A DNA stretch of 64,000 bases, from positions 15,531,001-15,595,000 of the forward strand of contig JAVHKY010000004.1 in assembly GCA_035079385.1 (NCBI GenBank). Direction: 5' to 3'. Shown here one piece after another: positions 36,796-49,419 of this stretch. The stretch comes from Aspidiotus rigidus. Taxonomy: Eukaryota; Arthropoda; Insecta; Hemiptera; Diaspididae. Under the pieces are notes generated by a model that saw only the letters and a program-made list of their open reading frames with translations, was not told where the DNA came from and searched no databases. Within the stretch, counting starts at the first letter, position 1, and every line of letters begins with the position of its first letter. The position numbers and the translations under genes are program-made.

Positions 36796-38945
36796 TAGTC
36801 GCAGGTCCGGCTGTAGCTTTCTACGGGCCAGGTTCAAATATTTACGTCTGCACGGTCGTGTGGAGGCTAATAATTGAGGTATTAAGGGTGGGGTTCAGCA
36901 AAGTTATGAAACATGTTCATTGCATCGTTTGCAATGACGGCGAGAAACGCCCGATTTTTTCTGCTTTCAACTGTCTCCGGTGAATTAGTTTCCTCCTCCT
37001 TCTGAGTTCTTTCAGTCAACTTTTCCCTCTGTTCTTGAGTGAATTTCTCCAATGTTTCCTTCCTCTTTGTTGCTTGAAACGACAGTTTTCTGGGCCCCTC
37101 AAAAGTCTCACCCTCTTCGTTCTTCAATCAACAATTCTCCAAATTGCACTGATGATCTGGTATCGTCGTAATGATATTTGCCTGTGAATGGAGGAGGGGG
37201 GGGGCGTATGGCCAAAGAAGTCCACCTCTGGCACCGGTATCCTATCTTTCGAGCATTGTGTCGGTAAATTGAGAGAGGGCCTAGCACTTCGAAGTCCCCG
37301 CTTTGTGCAACGTCTGTCAATCACTACAGAGGTCTACCCTACTGACAGAGTGAGCGATGTGCACTTAACTGGGATCCGGTAGCCTTACCCTGATGATGGA
37401 ATTCGAGCTTGTAAATTCTCTTGGCACCGTACCCTGATTTTCGTAGCCCTTTCTTTTATAAGGATTTGACCCGAAAATTATCATCTGATAACGTCACTTC
37501 CTGACTTCAAGCCCTCCTCCAGCAATTGTGATTTTTGAACGTTCCTAAATTAGGGCGAAACCATTGATGACGTCATGCTTCGATGATATCACATTTTCTT
37601 ATTTCAACATTTTCCTCGAAGGTAAGAGCCATGATCAAGTTAATTAAAGGAAGATTTAAGTACAAAGTTTTTCAGTTTAATTGAGCCTCCCCGGATCTCG
37701 ATTGTGAGAGATCAAGGAAATGGTTGAGTTCGGTGTTTGAGCCATCCCAGATACACAGGATATGAATTTTCGTTTAATCATCAGATTCTCTTGTTTGTGA
37801 TTTTTCTTGAGCAAAAAATCTTTCTTAGATGACGCCAAAACCTTCTTCAGCTTTCTATATCTCAGCGCCTTCTCGTCTCGTGTTTCGTAATTACTCCAAG
37901 CACGTTCTGTAGGTTTTCTGAAAAATATATCGCACAAACATAGAAAATAGTGGTATTTTTCCTCTGTGCAGCTCTAGGCTAATTTCCTTTCCCATTTCAT
38001 TTTTTTGAATCTCCGTACGATGTCAAGATTTGAACCTGTAATGTTTCAAAGTCTCCTATGCAGGAGCCTGACTTGAAATTTTCCCTTCTCTGTAGGGGTT
38101 CAAGCTTGAAATTGTTTGAAATATCTTTTGATTACCCTCCTGGAAACTTTTTGGAGTTTCGCTTTTTAACTAGGTAGCTCGGAAGTCAAGGTTTTTCTAT
38201 TCAAGGATCAAAATTTTCTCAAGTTCTATTTCTCATGCATGTTGTCTCAGGGAATGAAATTGTTAGAAGTTCCCTTCTTGCATATACAGCCTACGGGATT
38301 TTTTTGAGTCCCCTCTCTCGTACCCGAAGTTTTCCAACTCTCCTTCCCCAAATATTCAAATAAGATAGGAAAGTCGAGGCTAGTGAACTACCTCCGACCA
38401 AAGTAATAGCAAATTCCCCCCATAATTTTGATTTCTCCCTCCCCCCTACTCAATAGCAGACCCTTCGTGCACTACTGATTGGTTAATACTCGACTTTTTC
38501 AAGAAAAATGAAGCAGCGACGTTAGTTGTATATCTTATCTTTGTATGAATTCGAGATAATCGGTTACGAATAAGTTTTGGATTAGTGATAAGAGTTTCTT
38601 TCTTCGGATTTAAAGGTTCTCAAAAGATAATATGTAGTTGAAGTACAATTGAGGTGACCAAATTGATGACAGCGGATTCGATAGATTGAGTTCCGGATAG
38701 TGCTTTCGCATGTTTCATAGCTGAAAGCTCGATTAAAATCGGGAACCGAAGCAGTAGTGCGAATAAAAATAGCAAAAATGCTATTCAAGATTTTTCTCAA
38801 GGAATTTACTATCATCTTCCTTCGTACACCCTAAAGATATCAGTTGATTGCTCTTCACCGGGGTGTAACTATCCAGAGATTATTATAATTCTGTATATAA
38901 GGTGTTTGCTTACATCATCACTTACAAACAATTTTCTTCTCTTTT
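36796..38945. other. No gene recognised
   Basis: TGACGTCA-like motifs near 37490 and 37567. The minus-strand frames at 36882-37127 and 37677-37937 are Lys/Glu-rich with no motif. Satellite-like phrases ('agtttcgctttttaactagg') near 38160 are too weak to call. Confidence 0.4.
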
Positions 38946-38949
38946 TCAG

Positions 38950-39067
38950 ATCGTCCCACCGTCGTCAGCAAGTAGCGCGTTCTCCGATGCATCGCCCGAA
39001 GAAATTAATTTCGCGACTCAGCCCATCAAGTCGGGCTCGTCTATAAATTTAAATATTATGATCGAAG
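38950..39067 (+). CDS. Candidate internal exon, unknown gene
   Basis: A typical insect-like exon: acceptor 'ttctctttttcag' up to 38949 and donor 'gtaagt' from 39068. The 118 bases give 39 codons plus one base (phase 0 in, phase 1 out): IVPPSSASSAFSDASPEEIN, FATQPIKSGSS, INLNIMIE. Codon use is GC-richer at third positions than in the flanks, and both splice signals are strong. I do not recognise the protein; a phase-1 exit is common in extracellular-domain genes, but that alone says little. The neighbouring exons are not visible nearby. It lies on the strand opposite the other exon candidates, so it would belong to another gene. Confidence 0.5.
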
Positions 39068-40635
39068 GTAAGTCGAGCGTTAATATATTTTATGACACGT
39101 TCTTTCCACCCCGCAGCACGACTTTATTCGTATTCTCGTTTTCGCCACGATCGCTCTAAGCTCGGTTCACGAGTTTCGTTCGCACCCTGTACATATACTG
39201 ATAGTATAGTGCGCTCGTATAATCCGAAACTTTTATGTGGTCCATGCGATCCTCGCAAAAACTCCCCCAATACGCGTTCGCTCGTTCGCGTCGTCTGTCC
39301 CGCGAAGAAAGCCATAAAAGAGATTCTCTTCGTTCAAAAGATTTCTGTTTACGAAATCGTAAAACTAAAAGTTACTATCAGCGCGTAAAATAATTATATT
39401 TTTATGGCTGGTGTCATTGGCGTTTTAGGTTTTACAAAATTTTTACGTCCTCGTCCGCGCAAGTTTGACCAGACCTCCTCGTTGCGGCACTTTTTCTTTC
39501 GTCGTAGGTTTATTTATATAAAATGTTTCAAGAAAGAAAGTGTCGTCCCATCGTTGCGCGAGCGAGTGGAATGAGGGCCCGAATGGTGGTATTGGTGATG
39601 TTAAGGGTTAATATCCGTTTGTAAGCAGTTCTCGTGGTTTAAAATCGATTTAATCAACGATCGTAAAGTCGAAAGCGTATGCGAAGAAAATTCGTCGTTC
39701 TAATTTTCAGGAGAGATGCGAAGAAAGAAGGAGTGAGGAGGAGGAGGAGGAAGAAAAAAAAAAGGTTTAAAGCACCGAGAAAGGAAAATGAGGACGACTA
39801 TATAACTTTACGTTCTTGGAGAATCGTGCTGCAAGCTACCGATCGTGGTAACGCTTCACTACAGTACTTGATGTAGGCTGTATTCGTGTACGCCCTAATC
39901 TATTAGCCTATCGAATATTCCTTCATTTTACGAGTCAATAACTACGCACCGATTACCGTGTAGGAAATAATGCGGCCTAGCACTAATTAAATTTAGCTTA
40001 TATTCGACTCGATGGAGCGCACGGCTTAGCAGCTTACTATTAAATTAGATCGAGCTCGTGAGTTCGAAACACTGCATCTCGAACTTTTTGCTAGCGATGA
40101 AAGAAAGTAAATAAATGAGTTTTAAAAGCTGCATGTGAATAATGAAAGGATTCAATTGACCATGAAACTGGTACGTAGACGAATCTCCGCATACAAAAAA
40201 TTCTTCCAGCACTCTTCGAATAACTTGCTCTGCGTATAAATAACGTATTTTTCATTACTGGAAAAGTTCTCTTCCTTGCTTCTGACCTGGTATGTAAATC
40301 ATTATAAAACTTTTTGAAACTCACCATGTCCATTCATCAAGGCCAGAACAGTTTTAAAATACTTCGATAACCCACAGCCAACGTCTCTCATTCATAGCTC
40401 TCTTTATTCATATTTTCGACTCGTATTTTTTTGGGGGGCTTCGATGATTCATCCTACCTCCATATTATCACTTCCGTCAAAACTTTTATTTTTTACGAAG
40501 TTTTTTATTAAAAATTTTTAGATAACCGTCTGGACAAGAATTTGTACCAATTTTTCCATATTATGTTGTCCGTCAGTCCTTCTTGATGATAGAATATCCT
40601 TAATGTGAGATAAAACAAGAAACAGTTGTAGCAAC
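39068..40635. other. Non-repetitive island, no further gene recognised
   Basis: Sequence of ordinary composition with many CpG. A purine-rich tract lies at 39715-39770. No further exon could be supported. Confidence 0.4.
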
Positions 40636-40639
40636 CCGA

Positions 40640-41110
40640 TAGACCGAATCGACCATCACTATATGGTCGACATTGGTCGGTTTTCGGTCGTACGACTGAA
40701 AAAAGACCAAATATTATGGTACCATCAGAAAATGGTTGATTTTAGTAAATTTTTGAGATAAATCGACCAAATTTTGTCTATTCATTTTAGTTGATTGTTG
40801 GTCTGATATTATTCCTACTAAATTTTGATCATATTTTTAGTTGATTTTTGAACACTATGCGGAATACATTTCGACCTATTTTTTGGTCGTTGTAATTTTC
40901 AATACAAAATGAAATTTTTCCTCGTTTCTAGTCGAAAATTGATATTGTATTTATCACTGAATTCTGACTAAGATTTCTAGTCGATTTCTGGGCAGATATT
41001 TTGGGAGATACCTTGATCCATTTTGAATAGATTTTTCCTCAACATCTACCAATATTTTTACTCTTTTTTTTTTTGTCTATTCTCGTGCAAACCGCGGTCA
41101 CTCATTTTTG
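40640..41110 (+). repeat. GGTCGATTTT-type degenerate repeat
   Basis: 'gaccgaatcgaccatcacta', 'tggtcgacattggtcggttt' and 'aaatcgaccaaattttgtct' are related in style to the TCGA satellite but with GGTC/GACC as the recurring word. A similar block continues at 42040-42620 after mitochondrial-like sequence. Confidence 0.6.
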
Positions 41111-41154
41111 CCCAAAATTTCCAGCCGATTTCTTACGAATGAACCAACTATCAT

Positions 41155-41915
41155 ATTGCTCGCAAACTCGCAGATAAATAAAGATATTTAAAATAAAATT
41201 TAAAAATTAATATTCTTAATAATGAAATTATTCAATAAGTGAACATATTCCACTAACCATAAAAATATTAGATTTATTATATTCCATTTAAGGAGTTCCA
41301 ACAGGAATAATTATTAAATATAATTTTTTTTTTTAATTTTAATTTTATATCAATTCTATTTTTTTAAAATTAAATTTCAACTTTATTTAAGAAGTTAATA
41401 TTATAATATTATTTTGAAAAAATAAAGGTGTTATTTAAATTTTCTTGATATAGTTGATTTAATCAAAATTAATAATTTTTTCTTAAGAATTATTTATTTA
41501 ATAAAAATATTTATATTAATTTTCAATAAAAATTATTGTAAAACAACTAAAAAAATTGAAACTAAATAACTTTTTATATCATTCAATTTATTTAACATAT
41601 TTGATCCTTTAAATGAGAATTAATTATTTAATCATTTCAATGATTTTAAATAATCATATTGAAACAGAATAATGATAATTTTTGTATCATATCACTAAAT
41701 TATTATAATTAAATTCAAAATTAAGATTACGTAATAATGTAAGAATTTTATAAATTAGATTTAAATCAATAGATACATACAATATTTAGATTCATTTAAA
41801 AAAATTATTTAAATTAAATGATTCAATTTTAATTGGTAGATATAAATCCATGATAAATTCCACAAATTTCTGAACATTGTCTATAAATAATTGAAGGTAT
41901 GTTAATTAATATTGT
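41155..41915. pseudogene. Third numt: mosaic of cox1 and cox2 fragments
   Basis: Very AT-rich. At about 41238-41285, 'aagtgaacatattccactaa' plus 'ccataaaaatatt' reads KWTYSTNHKNI with the mitochondrial code, the cox1 N-terminus (KWxFSTNHKDIG). On the minus strand, 41905-41840 reads YSQCSEICGIYHGFMSTN, matching the cox2 copper-site region YGQCSEICGxNHSFMPI. The two genes normally lie on the same strand, so the insert is rearranged. Most of the middle is unassigned. Confidence 0.8.
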
Positions 41916-42039
41916 AATTTTAGACCAAAATTGCACTCCTCTCGATATAATCCTGCTAACGAGATTACTATCTTCATTTCTTTCTTCTCTCACATGAGAA
42001 AGCCTTATTTATGGACTGGTTTTTCCTGTCGAAAATGGT

Positions 42040-42620
42040 GGTCTGTTAATATCATCCAACTATAGACCGTTTTATGGTGTCTCTATTACCCAAAACTTGA
42101 TTGTTCTGCTTGGTCAAAAGGGGTCTATTTGTAGTGTTCCGTTAATATCGCATAAATATAGGCTACAACAGACTATTTTATAATCGTCTACATTGCCCAG
42201 AAATCTACCAATCTTTTTCGTCAGAAGAATTCTAATTATGGTGGTTTGTATGAGAAAATATTTTATATCGTCAAGGTTCCCTAGAAATCGACTCTTTTTT
42301 TGGTAAAAAATCGTCAAAATATAGTCAATTGCAGAGGAAGTAATAGACCATTTTATGGTACCTACATCACCTACAGATCGACTAATTTTTTCATTCAAAA
42401 TTTTGTCAAGTAACTTTAAATGTGGTCTAATTATGGTAGGGAAGAGCGGAAGTGAATCGACTGAAAAAGTTGGTCTGTTATTGGTCACTCATCAGAGCGC
42501 CCCCTCAGTCTATTTTTGGTCAACATTTACTCAAAATCAACTGAGATATCTGGTCGATCTGATTTATCGGGAAGTGTCAAAAGTGGATCACCTAATTTTG
42601 GGAGCAGAAAATATTTTTGA
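42040..42620 (+). repeat. GGTC/GACC-type degenerate repeat, continued
   Basis: 'tatagaccgttttatggtgt' is echoed near 42345 as 'tagaccattttatggtacct', and 'aaaatcaactgagatatctg' plus 'gtcgatctg' is similar in style. The frame at 42355-42843 (162 codons) runs through this repeat and has no recognised motif. Confidence 0.5.
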
Positions 42621-42954
42621 AGGCAGTTGTTTGATTGAAAATGTTGATTCCACTGACGTTGGCAGTTGGCTCTGGTTGGTCAGTTTATCATTCGTGAATC
42701 TCCCGAAGACTACTTTCAATATAGTCGGACAGATACATCGAAGTCCGTTCAGGGAGCGCGGAGGGAATTTCTTCAAATCCATCATCAATGAACCGAAAGA
42801 AAATAAGATTGAGAATTTTCTGGATAATGGTAAGAATCGCTAGCCGTGAATAAAATCAAACTGCCATATTGTGCTGAGAAAAATAATTTTTTGAGACGGA
42901 ATCGTCTCTTCTGAAGGGGGATTATACGTCAAAAATTTTCCTGTAATAAAATAT

Positions 42955-44150
42955 GTATAGAGCAGTGATGACGTTATGACTTGATGACGTCACTGAAGAG
43001 TATAGTCTTATGATTGGGGATAATAATGTCATGAGGTGATGATATCAGTAAGGTTGGGGGCGATGATGTCACGGGTTGGTGACGTCTCAAAAGTGTGTAT
43101 GTCTCAACGTCAAGGGTTCTGACGTCACAGAAGTTTATTTGTTTAAGGGTGATCACGTCACGAGTTTATCACATCAAAGGTGCATATTTCCTGGAGTTAA
43201 TGACGTCACGAGGTGATGATGTTAATGAAGTTGGAGGAGATGATGTCACGGGTTGATGACGTCTCAAAAGTGTCCATGTCTCAATGTTGAGGGTTATGAC
43301 GTCACGAAAGTTTATTTGTTTAAGGGTGATCAAGCCACAAGTTTATGACGTCAAAGGTGTATATGTCCCGGAGTTGATGACGTCACGAGGTGATGACGTT
43401 AATGTAGTTGGCGAAGATGTTTTCACAGGTTAATGACCTCTCAGGAGTGTAAGTGGCCCAAACCAAATTAAAAGTGATGACGTCAGAGGGGTGTATATGT
43501 CTCAAAAGTGACGACATCAGGTGCTTATGACGTCACAAGAGCCTGAATATTTCAAGGTAACGTAACTATGTGTTATCGCGATAATATCGCGATAATATCA
43601 CGAATTGATGATATCTCAAAAGTGTCTATGTCTCAACGTCAAGAGTTATGATGTCATAAGGTAATGACGTTATAAGATGTAATACATAAAGTCAAGAGCG
43701 ATGGTGGCACTAGTTGATGACCTCACAGAAGTGTGTATATATCCCAAAGTTAAGGGTGTTGACGTCATCGGTTTATGACGTTACAAAGCTTTGGGCTTAG
43801 GACATCACGATTTGATGACGTCACAAGAGTAGTTATGTTTTGAAGGTGATGACTTTAGGCGTTTATGACGTCACAGAAGTGTATGTATGTCTCAAAATTA
43901 AGGATGATGTCGTCACAAGGTGATGACGTCATAAAGGTGCATATATCGATGATGTCTCTAATTAATGACATCACTAAACTATGTATTCCCAAAGTTAGGA
44001 GTGATGACGTCATGTGTTTATGACGTCACAAAATTTGGGTTTGAAGACGTCAGAAAAGTGTAAAGATGTCAGGGGCTCATGATGTCAACAAAGTGTAAAT
44101 ATCTTAAGGTTAAGGGTGATGAGGTCATTGTGGAGGTGATCGCGATGACA
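42955..44150 (+). repeat. Dense TGACGTCA palindrome array
   Basis: TGACGTCA, TGACGTCAC or one-off variants (GATGTCAC, GATATCA, GACGTTA) occur over and over for about 1.2 kb, often in the phrase 'gatgacgtcacgaggtgatga'. Linking phrases such as 'agtgtg/ctatgtctcaacgtca', 'gggt(g/t)atgacgtca' and 'gtttatgacgtcac' recur, so it is a diverged tandem or higher-order array. TGACGTCA is the binding palindrome of CREB/ATF proteins, but here it behaves as a satellite word. No coding frame. Confidence 0.85.
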
Positions 44151-47100
44151 TTTTGTTCGTTTCCCAAAAACTGATACGAGATATGAAACATTTAATCCTC
44201 ATTTTGCGCAAATCTGGCAAATCATCAGATATAGTAGTTGGTTTTCTCTGATGATTCTCTACCAAACTTAAATCATAAGACAATGAGTAGCTGTTGATAC
44301 TTAATGCTCTGAAAATATAAGCGGGTCGATTTTGAACGAATATGAAATTTACGTAAAACGCCTAAATTTAAACTTTGAATTAGTGTACGCCGACGACTCC
44401 AGTTTGAATCTGTCGTGTCGTTTTTTTTCAGTGACTTCCCGTCGTGTTCGATGGACTTCTTCAATTCTGTCGGTTGTGTGACTTCGAAACCTCGAGATAA
44501 AATCAGCAGTAATGACTATACATGAGGTCCAAAACAGGAGCTTTTACCATTACTTCTCTTGATTCTAACTCAATTCGACCGATACCGGCTGCAGCCTGCA
44601 ATTGCAAAATTTTCCGAATCTCTTCAGACTTTCTCCGGCGTTATCTCTCGCTGCTCGGAGGTTAGCAATTGATATTGGGTTTGCGTAGTCAGCTGGGAGC
44701 CTAAGGCTCGGTTATTTACGAATACAGAAAACTGACTCGAGGTGTCACTGAAAATAAATGTCATTTAGAAGAGCGTCCCCTTCCTCGCCACCACTATCTA
44801 CTGGAGTTATCTTCAACGTCTGCAGATCAAATATCAATTTTTTTGTTTGTTTTCCAGTCCACTCGGTGGTAAGTAAGGAGATGATTCGTCTCCCTGTTCT
44901 CCCGGTGACTCTACTGCCATGGAAAATGAATGGAAGACGTTGGGAGATTCTTAGTGGTGATTGAGTGGAGAAGGGGGGGGGGCTCAGTTGAAGAATCTTG
45001 AGCGTGTCTTTTCTTGTACCTTCTTTCGAAGCCGGAGTCCCCACGACCAAGATTCATCTTATTTTCAACCATTATTTTGAAATCTTTTTGAATTTAAACA
45101 ATTTTGACGGGAATGGAAAGTCTTTTCCACTTGAATCATGTAAAGTTAATCGGTGGAGATCAAGTGCAGACATTAAATTACAATCATCTTCCATCAAACG
45201 CTATCGACGATGTACTGAAGTTGATTTCGAGTTCTGTTTTGATCGAGAAATTTAGTCGTATTGGGATTGATTCGACGTCAAGTTGACCCTAACACAAGAG
45301 TGAACAAAGTTCATCGAACCACCATATAATCGACTTCTTGAAATGGTTCAGAGTGACTTTTGTCATAATATAGCTGAAACTGAGCCAATTATTTTCCATT
45401 CTAGCTTCTATGAGGGTGTCGGTAATATACAGAGCATCCATTTCTCGAAAGTATCGATGTTTTAATGACCACTTCCAATGGAAATATCAATGTAGTTCCC
45501 CAGTTTGTTTATTCAGTTTGCTATTACGTTCATACTAAAAATAATGAGTCATATCTCATATATTTTTTTAATACGCGTCTAAGAAGACCACAGTTTTCAA
45601 GCACATCTATTATTCACTCGGTGGCTTCATACATTTTGAGAAACAAGTCGAACACGCAGGATTAATATCGTGACATATTTTCTTGGTTACCATAATATTC
45701 TCAAACGAATGCACGAGAGAGAAGATCATATTCGGCATATCGCTGACACGTCACTTTCTACCCCGTGCGGTTTGAAATATTCGTAGCATCTTTCCAAAAT
45801 AAGGCTAGTGGTATGCCGATTACGACCCAACGCAGCCGTCGTTATTCGACCCTAATTTTGACGATTCCCTCAACATATTTTACAATCTCTGATTCACTCG
45901 TATTATAGTTAATTTACGCGGCCGTAACGAATACTCGCGAATACGAAACAGGGTATTCGAGTTCATAAACTTTAATCTATTCCATTTACACGGAGTAATG
46001 GAGAATTTTTTTTTTTTTTTTTTTCATCATAACGTCATTTCACACACGCGTCAAATTATAAAATATGTGCGCTGAGGGGACGAATTATTATGCCCTTTTA
46101 ATAACAAGAGCATCAATAAAGGACGTACGGTCCGGCTTATCGAGAGCATTCCTTTCTCTTTTCTTTTCGGGCGCGTAAAGATTTTTAGGGTGAAATAGAT
46201 TAGCGGGTTAAGGATTAGATGTATCGATTATTTAAAATAGCGAGGGATATACCGAACGCATCCTCTAGCGAGAAGCACGTGTTTGCAGCATCTAAAATGA
46301 TAGGCTACATACTATTCTTTAGCACTTTTTCCCTCTTTTCCATTTGTAATATACATCGCTTTCGCGAAAAGTGTAACATCTTACCACAAGGGAAAATTCC
46401 ATTCTTTTCGGGTTCGACTTCTCTCTCTCTGTCTGTTTTTTTTTTCTCCTATTCTTTCTCACTCTTAAAAAACAGCGAGCATAATTTGATTTCTGTGTCG
46501 GGAATACTGACACGAGAAACGAAGTAAAATTATGTTTTCGATACGAATTCTAAATGGCTTCTTCTGTATAATACACTCTGTATACTGTATATATGTTGTA
46601 TACCTGCTCATTGTACCAATAAAAAAAATTCCGCGTCTGTAGAAACGGAGGACGGGGTTGTATTATCCTGTGTAGGAAGCGCTTGAAAAACGTTCACGAA
46701 AATTATATAGATTGATGCGGGAAGTGGTGAGGGGTCAGAATTTCCACGAAACGATAAGAAAAACCGAATATAACGAAGAAGCGTTTGTCATTCTACCGGA
46801 CGGAATTTCAAATGGAATTTTTCTAGACCACCGGATATTTTTATGAGGCGCTCTTCGGAATATGAAATGCTTCCACACTGTATTCTCGGTCGCTGAACGG
46901 CGCGAATCGATAAAATTCTGTAAATTGAACGTTGGCAAAACGTTCGAAAATGAGTTTGAAACCAAAACCATTGTTATAGACTATACTCTGTGTATACGCT
47001 TCTCTTAACGTCTTCCACTTGAACGTACATTTGTACGCATTGCTTTCCATCAATAGGTGAACTTAATGGGAGATCTAGCGTTATTGAGAACGAGGTGAAG

Positions 47101-48131
47101 AAGGAGTGCTGTGAGGAGAGAAAGAAACTGTGGGATGTTCGTCGGTGTTATTTTTCGATACCACGAGATCTAATTGTTTGATAGAATTTTTCAGAAGAAT
47201 TTCTTCATGAACCTACAAAACGCGCTTTTCTTTCAATCAACTTGACTAATGACGGCGCATTTCGGATACACAGCTCTCCACGGAGGATATAAACTATCAA
47301 ATATTACAGTGAAACCCAAAATCAAACACAAACTTGCTGCTCAGGATTGCTAAAGATATATTCCAAATTTTTCCGAGTCCACTTTTTCTATTCTTCTTCT
47401 TCCTCTTATGCCCCAAGTTCTCGGATAAATTTTTTCAAGTCCTTTTTTGGATAGAGTCTTCGTCTCTCATAAAATTTCCAAAATCTCTTTCGTCTAGCCT
47501 GACCTATCCCCTCCATAGCTCAATTTCTTATATGTGTAAGTTCCGCACCACATTTTTTCTTTCTCCTTCTTTCTCTTCGTCATCATCATTCTTCATCTCG
47601 AAGTTTTAAGATACCTCTGAACAATTCAGCAGCCCCCGGGTTATAAAGAGCTATGTATGCACTGTAGTTGAATGGTCACTCCTAAAATAAACTGACATCA
47701 TGTAATTTAAAGGGAGATAAAATTCGTATGAACTATATATGAAAACTTTCTATCGACGGGAGTTTATATCGTAACTGATCACATCTGTCAAGAATAACCA
47801 TAGGAGCCAAGTTCGCCGGAACAGAAGCAAATTCGCGAATTCAGGCAAAGAGTCTGCCCTCTCTCTTTTCTGGTTAGTACAATTTGAACAAAAATGTGTA
47901 GATGTGAGAAAAATTCTCTACAAAAATTTGAAGTCGAATTTATCTAAGAGATGATTAGGAGAGCCACCTGTTTCATTCTCTACATTTTTTCTGGATATAA
48001 CAATATTCAGGGTGGTGGAGTTGATTTTACTTTTCCTCTTAATATGGTCAAAAATATTATAGACTTTGCTAACTTTGATAGTTCGTTGGTTCTACCGAAC
48101 GTACAAAAATCGCTGCAGTTAATCTGAAGCA
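44151..48131. other. Non-repetitive island, no gene recognised
   Basis: A short TCGA-like patch lies at 45150-45300, a T run at 46009-46024 and a pyrimidine-rich tract at 47370-47600. Frames at 44745-45050, 46219-46527 and 46735-46971 lack motifs and convincing splice sites. Near 47800-47850, 'aggagccaagttcgccggaa' recurs in variant form near 51410 and 52715. Confidence 0.4.
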
Positions 48132-48140
48132 CTTTAACAC
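48132..48140. repeat. Target-site duplication of foldback 2, left
   Basis: CTTTAACAC, identical to 49842-49850 on the other side of the element. Confidence 0.9.
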
Positions 48141-48229
48141 GCGAGTTTATTTTATGTAACCGAAATGGGGCTACCGCGTTGGTTTACTGCCATACTGGGA
48201 GTAAGAGGCAAGTAAGAGTGATGCCGCTG

Positions 48230-48845
48230 GACTTTGAAATATTTCCGTACTTCTTAGACTTGTATTTTCAACTGTTGGACTTTGAAATATTTTCAACTGT
48301 TGGACTTGGAATTATTTTCTTTGAAATATTTTCATATTTCTTGGACTTGTAAAATTTTTCATTTTCAATTCTCGGACTTGGAAATATTTTCGATTGTTGA
48401 ATTTGGAATTATTTTCAAATTGTACGACTTTGAAATATTTTCAAGTGTTGGACTTGAAAATATTTTCAAATTGTAGGACTTTGAAATATTTTCATAAGTG
48501 GACTTGTAGAATTTTTCATTTTCAATTCTCGGACTTGGAAATATTTTCAACTGTTGAATTGGGAATTATTTTCTTTAAAATATTTTTATACCTCTTGGAC
48601 TTGTAAAATTTTTCATTTTCAATTATTGGACTTGGAAATATTTTCATAAGTGGACTTGTAGAATTTTTCATTTTCAATTCTCGGACTTGGAAATAATTAT
48701 TTTCAACTGTTGGACTTGGAATTATTTTTTTTGAAATATTTTCATACTTCTTGGACTTGGAATCAATTGTCGGACTTAGAATTATTTTCCTTTGAAATAT
48801 TTTCATACTTTTTGGACTTGTAAAATTTTTCATTTTTGGGTTGAA
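48230..48845 (+). repeat. Left-arm tandem repeats of foldback 2
   Basis: 'ttggacttggaattattttc', 'tttgaaatattttcatactt' and 'ggacttgtaaaatttttcat' recur at about 20-50 base spacing. Confidence 0.85.
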
Positions 48846-49119
48846 AATATTACAAAGTCCGACGATCAAAAATGAATAGTATATTTCATGACAAGGTGCG
48901 AAAGCGACGTTTTGAGTGACGAGTTCGGTGTAGTTGCGACGCGAGTCGAAGACGAGCGGAGCAAGCCGAACGAGTAACTCGAGTCGCTTCGCTCCTTGTC
49001 TTGGAAGATTTTTTTTATAACGACGGCTACGAGTGTGCGTTTTTTGTTTTGTCGTCAACTCGTCACCCGGTCGCCGTTGCACGCAATTTCTTCTGCTGCT
49101 AACATAGAACATTATCACC

Positions 49120-49225
49120 CACTATCAATATGGAGCAATACGGCGCAGCCGGTAGTGCAACGACTTGCGAAGTCAGGAGTGCGTGGTTCGAGCCCCGATC
49201 GCGGAGACAAAAAAAAATAATAAAG
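49120..49225 (+). ncRNA. tRNA-like sequence / tRNA-derived SINE in the core of foldback 2
   Basis: 'ggcgcagccggtagtgcaac' (49142-49161) resembles a Pol III A box, and GGTTCGAGCCC (49185-49195) is a perfect B box (GGTTCGANNCC) at normal tRNA distance. An A-rich tail 'gacaaaaaaaaataataaag' follows. The anticodon arm can pair GACT with AGTC, but the T-stem pairs only partly, so this is a SINE head or degenerate tRNA rather than a working tRNA. Confidence 0.6.
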
Positions 49226-49419
49226 AGAAAATGGCCGTCGAGAATGGAGCGGGCAGAAAAGTGTGAATCAGTGTGGTAATGTAGCAAGCGGGCGGTAAAA
49301 TGAGAGAAGACGATAGAAAAGTAAATAGACGACCTGCAAAGTAGATGAGTTTTTAAACAGCTACTTTCACACCTAAAATCGACCAACAAAAAACGCACTT
49401 TTGTAGCAGGAGTTATAAA

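Noticed and set aside
42355..42843. 162-codon open frame
   Set aside because: Starts in a degenerate repeat, no recognised domain; could be chance in AT-moderate DNA.
42955..44150. TGACGTCA motifs as individual CREB-responsive promoters
   Set aside because: They are units of a repeat and no gene start is visible near them; kept only as a satellite observation.
48522..49118. 198-codon minus-strand frame
   Set aside because: Runs through the repeat arm of foldback 2 and shows the repeat as a repeated peptide; not a transposase.
49142..49205. Functional tRNA gene
   Set aside because: The B box is perfect, but the T-stem and anticodon arm do not pair as a tRNA requires; a SINE head is more likely.
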